Part shown: positions 59,167 through 64,000 of the stretch, in pieces
Numbering within the stretch: the stretch's first letter is position 1
How the letters are laid out: each line of letters begins with the position of its first letter
Assembly (NCBI GenBank): GCA_023388255.1
Contig: JAEWGO010000002.1
Location: forward strand, 490,470-554,469
Direction: 5' to 3'
DNA from: Pseudomonadota bacterium
Lineage (GTDB): Bacteria > Pseudomonadota > Gammaproteobacteria > Xanthomonadales > Rhodanobacteraceae
DNA length: 64,000 bases
Notes under the pieces: model-generated
What the model was told of the DNA's origin: nothing
The model's input: only the letters and a program-made list of their open reading frames with translations
Databases searched by the model: none
Program-made: the position numbers and the translations under genes

Positions 59167-60420
59167 TCACGGCATGCAGCGGCTCAACGGAAAAGCCCAT
59201 TCGTACGGCGACGGCGGCGCAGGGTCAGCGTCGACGATCGAGTAGCTGCGCGGCATCGCCAGCAGACGCAGTGACGGCGCGTAGCGCGAAACGTCGTCGA
59301 ACAGGCCGCTCTCCTCGTCGAGGCCATCGGCCTGCCCGGTCGAGCGGAAGCGGTCGAACACGTACGGCACGCCTTCGGACATCAGCGGATCGTTAGCGTT
59401 GGAAACGTGGAAGTGCAGGTGTGCTTCGCTTGAATTGCCGCTGTTTCCAAGCAGCGCGATGACCTGGCCGCGCACGACGCGATCACCTTCGTGCACGCGC
59501 AGGCTGCCAGGCGTGAGGTGCGCATAGAACGCGTAGTGGCCGCCGCCGATGTCCTGCATGATGTAGTTGCCGGCCGCCATTTCGACGGTGGGATTGGGTG
59601 GATTGAGCGGTGGCGTATTTTCGGCCATGCCATCACGCGTGCGTGACACGACGCCATCGGCGACCGCGATGATCTCCTTGCCGTAGGCGAGATAGCTGTC
59701 ATTGCGGTCGATCGGTCCGATCGCGCGATGCGCATCGTCGTCGATCGCGACCCAATCGATCGCGTAGCGTTCCGGCACGTGATATTGACCGACGATCGGA
59801 GCGCCATTCTCGTCGCGCACCGGAATCAGCGTGCGTCGATGCGTGCCGGCCGGGTTGACCGAATCGCCCGCGACCCAGCCCGGTCCGCGAAACGGAAGGC
59901 CGACCACGACGGCCGGCGCGGTCGAGATCGGCGCCTCGTCGACGACGCTGCGACGCGCGCTTCCCGCGGCATCGCAGTCGGTGAACACGAGCGTATGCCG
60001 CAGGGACTCCGGCGCGGGCGTATCGGCGGCCAGTTCGACAAAGAAGTACAGCACGACGCCGCCGCCGGGCGGCAGGTCGACCGGATGCAGGGTCGTCTCG
60101 TCGGGCGCGGGATTGCGCAACGGCTGCATCTGCGCGTCGTAGACGAGCGCATTCGCCACGATCGCCGGTCCCTGATAGCGCCTCTGCAACGCGCCGGCTT
60201 CGGCCTTGACGTCGACGAGGCGCGCGCACGCCGCATCGGCATTGCGTGCATCGACCTCATATACCAGCGCGCGGCCTTGCTCCAACGGCTGCACGGATGG
60301 CGGGAAGTGCATGCCAAGCGTGACCTGCGCACCTGCGCCGCCGGCAGCAGCGAGTGCCAAGGCCGCCGCGCTCAGCCGCAACGCGAAGGAGGTGCCTGTA
60401 GGACGGTATTTCCGATTCAT
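59167..60420 (-). CDS. secreted M23 family metallopeptidase
   Basis: 417 aa. Signal peptide (FALRLSAAALALAAAGGAGA). Residues ~30-185 form an unassigned N-terminal beta domain (VTLGMHFPPSVQPLEQGRALVYE). The C-terminal peptidase has RYAIDWVAID with the metal-binding Asp, GGGHYAFYAHLTPGSLRVHEGDRVVRGQVIALLGNSGNSSEAHLHFHV with the HxH pair. M23 enzymes cut peptidoglycan cross-links or glycine-rich peptides. Periplasmic or secreted. It ends without the DGF tail seen on other exported proteins here. Confidence 0.9.
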   Translation of the reverse strand: MNRKYRPTGTSFALRLSAAALALAAAGGAGAQVTLGMHFPPSVQPLEQGRALVYEVDARNADAACARLVDVKAEAGALQRRYQGPAIVANALVYDAQMQPLRNPAPDETTLHPVDLPPGGGVVLYFFVELAADTPAPESLRHTLVFTDCDAAGSARRSVVDEAPISTAPAVVVGLPFRGPGWVAGDSVNPAGTHRRTLIPVRDENGAPIVGQYHVPERYAIDWVAIDDDAHRAIGPIDRNDSYLAYGKEIIAVADGVVSRTRDGMAENTPPLNPPNPTVEMAAGNYIMQDIGGGHYAFYAHLTPGSLRVHEGDRVVRGQVIALLGNSGNSSEAHLHFHVSNANDPLMSEGVPYVFDRFRSTGQADGLDEESGLFDDVSRYAPSLRLLAMPRSYSIVDADPAPPSPYEWAFPLSRCMP

Positions 60421-60539
60421 CCATTGCCTCTTCGATCGACGAAATCCGGTTCGATGGTACGCGCTGGATGGCGCCGGCGAGGATCATGCGGCGCTCCCGA
60501 CTGCTGCAGCGCGCCACGCGTTCGGCGCAGCCGCGTGGC

Positions 60540-60545
60540 TATACT
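60540..60545 (+). promoter_or_regulatory. candidate -10 element of hppA
   Basis: TATACT, 66 bp before the hppA start; no convincing -35 at normal spacing. GGAGGG just before the ATG is the ribosome-binding site. Confidence 0.3.
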
Positions 60546-60610
60546 CGGGCCAGTTCGCTCGCCGTCTCCACGTCGTCTGTCTTCAGTCCTGTGAGTCAAG
60601 GGAGGGTTCA

Positions 60611-62641
60611 ATGCTGTTCCAGCAACATGGCATTCTGATCGCACTGGCATGCGCAGTGCTCGCGATTCTGTATGGCGTCTGGTCGATCCGCTGGATCCTC
60701 GCCAAACCCGCCGGCAATGCACGCATGCAGGAGATCGCGGCGGCGATCCAGGAGGGCGCGAGGGCATACTTGAACCGCCAGTACCGCACCATCGCGCTGG
60801 TCGGCGTGGTGCTGTTCGTCGTGATCGGCTTCGCGCTGGATTGGGGCACGGCGATCGGCTTCGCCCTCGGCGCGATCCTGTCGGGACTCACCGGCTACAT
60901 CGGCATGAACATCTCGGTGCGCGCGAATGTGCGCACCGCCGAAGCCGCGCGCAGCGGCATCCCGGCGGCATTGGCGGTCGCATTCCGCGGCGGCGCGATC
61001 ACCGGCATGCTGGTGGTCGGCCTCGCGCTGCTTGGCGTCGCCGGCTACTTCGTCGGTCTGCTGCACTTCGGCCGCACGCAGGAACAGGCGCTGCACGCGC
61101 TGGTCGGCCTCGCGTTCGGCTCGTCGCTGATCTCGATCTTCGCGCGCCTCGGCGGCGGCATCTTCACCAAGGGCGCCGACGTCGGCGCGGACCTGGTCGG
61201 CAAAGTCGAAGCCGGCATTCCGGAAGATGACCCGCGCAATCCCGCGGTGATCGCGGACAACGTCGGCGACAACGTCGGTGACTGCGCCGGCATGGCCGCG
61301 GACCTGTTCGAAACCTACGCGGTCACCCTGATCGCGACGATGCTGCTCGGCGGCGTGATGGCGAGCGAAGCCGGCGCGAATGGCGTGCTGTATCCGCTCG
61401 TCATCGGCGGCGTCTCGATCATCGCCTCGATCATCGGCACGTTCTTCGTCAAGGCCAGCGCCGGCGGCAAGATCATGAACGCGCTGTACAAGGGCGTGGT
61501 CGTGTCCGGAGTGCTCGCGCTGATCGCGTTCTATCCGGTCACCACCCAGCTGATGGCGGGGTCGAGCTACGGCGCGATGAACATCTTCGGCTGCGCGGTG
61601 ATCGGACTCGTGCTGACGGGCGCGATGGTCGTCATCACCGAGTACTACACCGCGACCGAATACGGCCCGGTGCAGCATGTGGCGAAGGCATCGACGACCG
61701 GTCATGCGACCAACATCATCGCCGGCATCGGCATCTCGATGAAGTCGACCGCATGGCCGGTGCTCGCGGTCTGCGCCGCGATCTGGGGCGCGTACCACCT
61801 CGCCGGCCTGTACGGCATCGCGATCGCCGCTACCGCCATGCTGTCGATGACCGGCATGATCGTTGCGCTCGACGCCTACGGACCGATCACCGACAACGCC
61901 GGCGGCATCGCCGAGATGGCGGAGTTGCCGAGCGAAGTGCGCGCAGTCACCGATCCGCTCGACGCGGTCGGCAACACGACCAAGGCGGTGACCAAGGGCT
62001 ATGCGATCGGCTCGGCCGGACTCGCCGCGCTGGTGCTGTTCGCCGACTACACGCACAAGCTCGGCGCCGAGCATCCGGACCAGATCTTCACGTTCGACAT
62101 CTCCGACCACATGGTCATCATCGGCCTGCTGATCGGCGGACTGATCCCGTATCTGTTTGGCGCGATGGCGATGGAAGCGGTCGGCCGCGCGGCCGGCAGC
62201 GTGGTCGAGGAAGTACGCCGCCAGTTCCGCGAGATCAAGGGCATCATGGAAGGCACGACCAAGCCGGACTACTCGCGCGCGGTCGACCTGCTGACCCAAT
62301 CGGCGATCAAGGAAATGATGATCCCGTCGCTGCTGCCGGTCGCAGTGCCGATCCTGGTCGGCTTCCTGCTCGGTCCGAAGGCGCTTGGCGGCCTGCTGAT
62401 CGGCACGATCGTCACCGGCCTGTTCGTTGCGATCTCGATGACAACCGGCGGCGGCGCCTGGGACAACGCGAAGAAATACATCGAGGACGGCCATTTCGGC
62501 GGCAAAGGCTCGGACGCGCACAAGGCAGCCGTGACCGGCGACACCGTCGGCGATCCGTACAAGGACACCGCCGGTCCCGCGGTGAACCCGCTGATCAAGA
62601 TCATCAACATCGTCGCACTGCTGCTGGTGCCATTGTTGTAG
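60611..62641 (+). CDS. hppA: K+-independent proton-pumping inorganic pyrophosphatase
   Basis: 676 aa, ~16 membrane helices. Couples PPi hydrolysis to proton export. Core substrate motif DVGADLVGKVEAGIPEDDPRNPAVIADNVGDNVGDCAG and the second acidic motif near the C-terminus (AVTGDTVGDPYKDTAGPAVNP). In GNTTKAVTKGYAIGSA the residue at 458 is Lys and at 461 Thr, the signature of the K+-independent subfamily (K+-dependent enzymes have Ala and Gly there). SD GGAGGG. Terminator at 62678. Confidence 0.97.
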   Translation: MLFQQHGILIALACAVLAILYGVWSIRWILAKPAGNARMQEIAAAIQEGARAYLNRQYRTIALVGVVLFVVIGFALDWGTAIGFALGAILSGLTGYIGMNISVRANVRTAEAARSGIPAALAVAFRGGAITGMLVVGLALLGVAGYFVGLLHFGRTQEQALHALVGLAFGSSLISIFARLGGGIFTKGADVGADLVGKVEAGIPEDDPRNPAVIADNVGDNVGDCAGMAADLFETYAVTLIATMLLGGVMASEAGANGVLYPLVIGGVSIIASIIGTFFVKASAGGKIMNALYKGVVVSGVLALIAFYPVTTQLMAGSSYGAMNIFGCAVIGLVLTGAMVVITEYYTATEYGPVQHVAKASTTGHATNIIAGIGISMKSTAWPVLAVCAAIWGAYHLAGLYGIAIAATAMLSMTGMIVALDAYGPITDNAGGIAEMAELPSEVRAVTDPLDAVGNTTKAVTKGYAIGSAGLAALVLFADYTHKLGAEHPDQIFTFDISDHMVIIGLLIGGLIPYLFGAMAMEAVGRAAGSVVEEVRRQFREIKGIMEGTTKPDYSRAVDLLTQSAIKEMMIPSLLPVAVPILVGFLLGPKALGGLLIGTIVTGLFVAISMTTGGGAWDNAKKYIEDGHFGGKGSDAHKAAVTGDTVGDPYKDTAGPAVNPLIKIINIVALLLVPLL

Positions 62642-62677
62642 GAAACCCGTCGCGCGATGCGCGATGGATGAAACAGG

Positions 62678-62709
62678 ACAAAGCCCCGCGCATGCGGGGC
62701 TTTGTTTTT
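62678..62709 (+). terminator. intrinsic terminator of hppA
   Basis: ACAAAGCCCCGC-GCAT-GCGGGGCTTTGT, a 12-bp perfect stem with a 4-nt loop, ending in TTTGTTTTT. Classical Rho-independent terminator 37 bp after the hppA stop. Confidence 0.93.
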
Positions 62710-62911
62710 CCCGAACCGGGCGGAAGCTTGTTTTGCCGCGACCCTCTCCACTCCGGAAATGGTTTCGAGGCAGGATGAGGAATCTCCCCGGCAAACTCTC
62801 AGGCGAGCGATGTTGCTTGCGTCGTTCCCTGGTTTGGTCGCCGTCCGGATTCTTCGCCCGTCCGAGCATCCGCGCTTGGTGGAGTGGGCCGATCCGGACA
62901 ACCGGCGCATG

Positions 62912-62938
62912 AAAAAAGACCCCGCCGAAGCGGGGTCT
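62912..62938 (-). terminator. intrinsic terminator of the repeat-protein gene
   Basis: On the minus strand AGACCCCG-cttc-CGGGGTCT followed by TTTTTT, ~48 bp after the stop codon at 62986. Strong stem and T-tract. Confidence 0.92.
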
Positions 62939-62985
62939 GCAAAGTGACTCGAACCTTACCGGAACATGTCCGGTGACGGTTTCGA

Positions 62986-64000
62986 TTACAGGCGACAGAG
63001 TTCGAACGCGTCGCTGTATACGAACCCGCTGTTGGTCACGACGGCGAACGCGGCGCTGGTGCCGGCGAGCGATCCGCTCGCGGCGCTCAAGGTCTTGCCG
63101 GTGGCGAGCATATAGAAGCGCTGCGACGCGTCGGCCGCGAACGTGGCGATGCCGTTGCTGACGGTCACCTGGCCGAGCGTCACCGATCCGCCGCACGCGC
63201 CGGTCGAAAGGGTGACTTGCGAGGTCGAGTCGGTCGTGATGACCGCGCCGTTCGCATCCACGATCGCCACCTGTACCTGACCGAGGCGGTTGCCCTGCGG
63301 CACGTTGGCCGGTTGTTGCAGGAACGACAGATGGTCCGGCGGGTTCGGCGCGAAGCTGGCGATGACCGTGCAATCGGCATTGATCGCGTTCGTCGTGAAC
63401 ACATTGCCTGCGAGCGTGCCGCCACAGCTGCCGCCGACCGGCGTGACCACGTGGTAGTTCGTCGCCGGCGTCAGCGTGAACGTCGTCGTCGCGCCGTGGT
63501 TCACCGTCTGCGGCGTCGACGGCGCAATCGTGCCATTGCCGCCGCTCACGCTCGGCGTGACCGTGTGCGTGTCGATCGCGAAGCTGGCGATCACCGTGCA
63601 ATCGGCATTGATCGCGTTCGTCGTGAACACGTTGCCTGCGAGCGTACCGCCACAGCTGCCGCCGACCGGCGTGACCACGTGGTAGCTCGTCGCCGGATTC
63701 AGCGTGAACGTCGTTGTCGCGCCGTGATTCACCGTCTGCGGCGTCGACGGCGCGATCGTGCCGTTGCCGCCGCTCACGCTCGGCGTGACCGTGTGCGTGT
63801 CGATCGCGAAGCTGGCGATCACCGTGCAGTCGGCATTCACCGCCGCGGTCGTGTACGAGTTGCCGCTGAGCGTGCCGCCGCAGCTGCCGCCGACCGGCGT
63901 GACCACGTGGTAGTTCGTCGCCGGCGTCAGCGTGAACGTCGTCGTCGCGCCGTGGTTCACCGTCTGCGGCGTCGACGGCGCGATCGTGCCGTTGCCGCCG
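62986..64000 (-). CDS. large secreted repeat protein, C-terminal part (truncated by window edge)
   Basis: Open to the window edge at 64000; the N-terminus lies outside. From the edge it consists of ~76-aa repeats (TVTPSVSGGNGTIAPSTPQT, NHGATTTFTLTPATNYHVVT, PVGGSCGGTLAGNVFTTNAI and NADCTVIASFAID in order), resembling the InlB B-type/bacterial-repeat beta domain, each with a Cys pair likely to form a disulfide. A final Ig-like domain (LSFLQQPANVPQGNRLGQVQ) and a C-terminus SGFVYSDAFELCRL follow, the latter a variant of the Gly-Phe-acidic tail. Likely an extracellular adhesin or surface protein. Confidence 0.78.
   Translation of the reverse strand, partial: GGNGTIAPSTPQTVNHGATTTFTLTPATNYHVVTPVGGSCGGTLSGNSYTTAAVNADCTVIASFAIDTHTVTPSVSGGNGTIAPSTPQTVNHGATTTFTLNPATSYHVVTPVGGSCGGTLAGNVFTTNAINADCTVIASFAIDTHTVTPSVSGGNGTIAPSTPQTVNHGATTTFTLTPATNYHVVTPVGGSCGGTLAGNVFTTNAINADCTVIASFAPNPPDHLSFLQQPANVPQGNRLGQVQVAIVDANGAVITTDSTSQVTLSTGACGGSVTLGQVTVSNGIATFAADASQRFYMLATGKTLSAASGSLAGTSAAFAVVTNSGFVYSDAFELCRL
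63352..64000 (-). repeat. 228-bp tandem repeats in the secreted repeat protein gene
   Basis: CGAAGCTGGC recurs at 63351, 63579 and 63807, exactly 228 bp (76 codons) apart. Units are near-identical in DNA, differing at scattered third positions and a few words such as TTCGTCG/CTCGTCG. At least two full units and part of a third, continuing beyond the window. Confidence 0.9.

Larger units (their letters stand above)
62642..62985. other. 344-bp intergenic region with two convergent terminators
   Basis: Between hppA and the convergent repeat-protein gene. Contains one terminator for each gene and about 200 bp between them with no coding character. Confidence 0.7.

Noticed and set aside
60608..63601. 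Nearly 1000-codon minus-strand open frame opposite hppA
   Set aside because: Product is His/Asp/Arg-rich noise; hppA has all family motifs, a ribosome-binding site and its own terminator.

Overview
The window is high-GC chromosomal DNA, dense in genes. The gene content points to a gammaproteobacterium of the Lysobacterales (Xanthomonadales), most likely near Rhodanobacteraceae such as Dokdonella; this is an inference, not a search result. The pointers are the gene order mreB-mreC-mreD-mrdA-rodA-mltB-rlpA-dacA-ybeD-lipB-lipA, a split adenosylcobalamin-dependent ribonucleotide reductase (NrdJa/NrdJb), a pyrophosphate-linked phosphofructokinase next to a short adenylate kinase and a proton-pumping pyrophosphatase, and several secreted proteins ending in a short Gly-Phe-acidic motif. 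I see no rRNA, tRNA, CRISPR array, prophage, complete insertion sequence or replication origin.

Layout. 1-6.6 kb: stress and repair functions (OsmC-like protein, NYN/OST-HTH protein, a beta-lactamase-fold protein that has lost its catalytic residues, META/DUF4377 lipoprotein, thioredoxin, a uracil-DNA glycosylase coupled to a DUF488 protein, a DUF4097 protein). 6.9-16.4 kb: an accessory, surface-oriented block with a small secreted protein, a collagen-like protein, an FUSC transporter, a membrane-anchored winged-helix/TPR regulator and two right-handed beta-helix proteins. 16.4-19.5 kb: small metabolic and envelope proteins. 19.5-24.9 kb: a repeat patch, a GIY-YIG/DUF4357 protein placed one base behind nrdJb, a lysine/alanine-rich histone-H1-like protein and nrdJa, with a candidate tandem NrdR-box pair upstream. 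25-32.7 kb: Do-type protease, phosphate-binding-like protein with an H1-like tail, HAD phosphatase, M17 aminopeptidase, tail-specific protease Prc.

32.7-46 kb is the conserved lipoate and cell-wall elongation block on the minus strand: MreBCD, PBP2 and RodA build the lateral wall, MltB, RlpA and DacA trim it, and LipB/LipA make lipoyl cofactor. Many of its genes overlap by 4 nt. One divergent gene of unknown function (34543-36534) sits inside it, between ybeD and lipB. 46-57 kb holds housekeeping genes: PfkB kinase, DUF192, rubredoxin, ThiE, HemL, a methyltransferase overlapping a GNAT-nitrilase fusion, a class III aminotransferase, glyoxalase-like protein, Lon-N protein and Mpl. 57-62.6 kb carries adk, PPi-phosphofructokinase, an M23 peptidase and the H+-pyrophosphatase, so pyrophosphate serves as an energy currency here. 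The last kilobase is the C-terminal end of a large secreted repeat protein on the minus strand, made of near-identical 228-bp units running off the window.

Most interesting for follow-up: the shared C-terminal tag-like motif on secreted proteins, the dead serine hydrolase, the GIY-YIG gene riding on the ribonucleotide-reductase operon, the tandem NrdR-like boxes, and the internally duplicated periplasmic protein inserted in the lip/cell-wall cluster.
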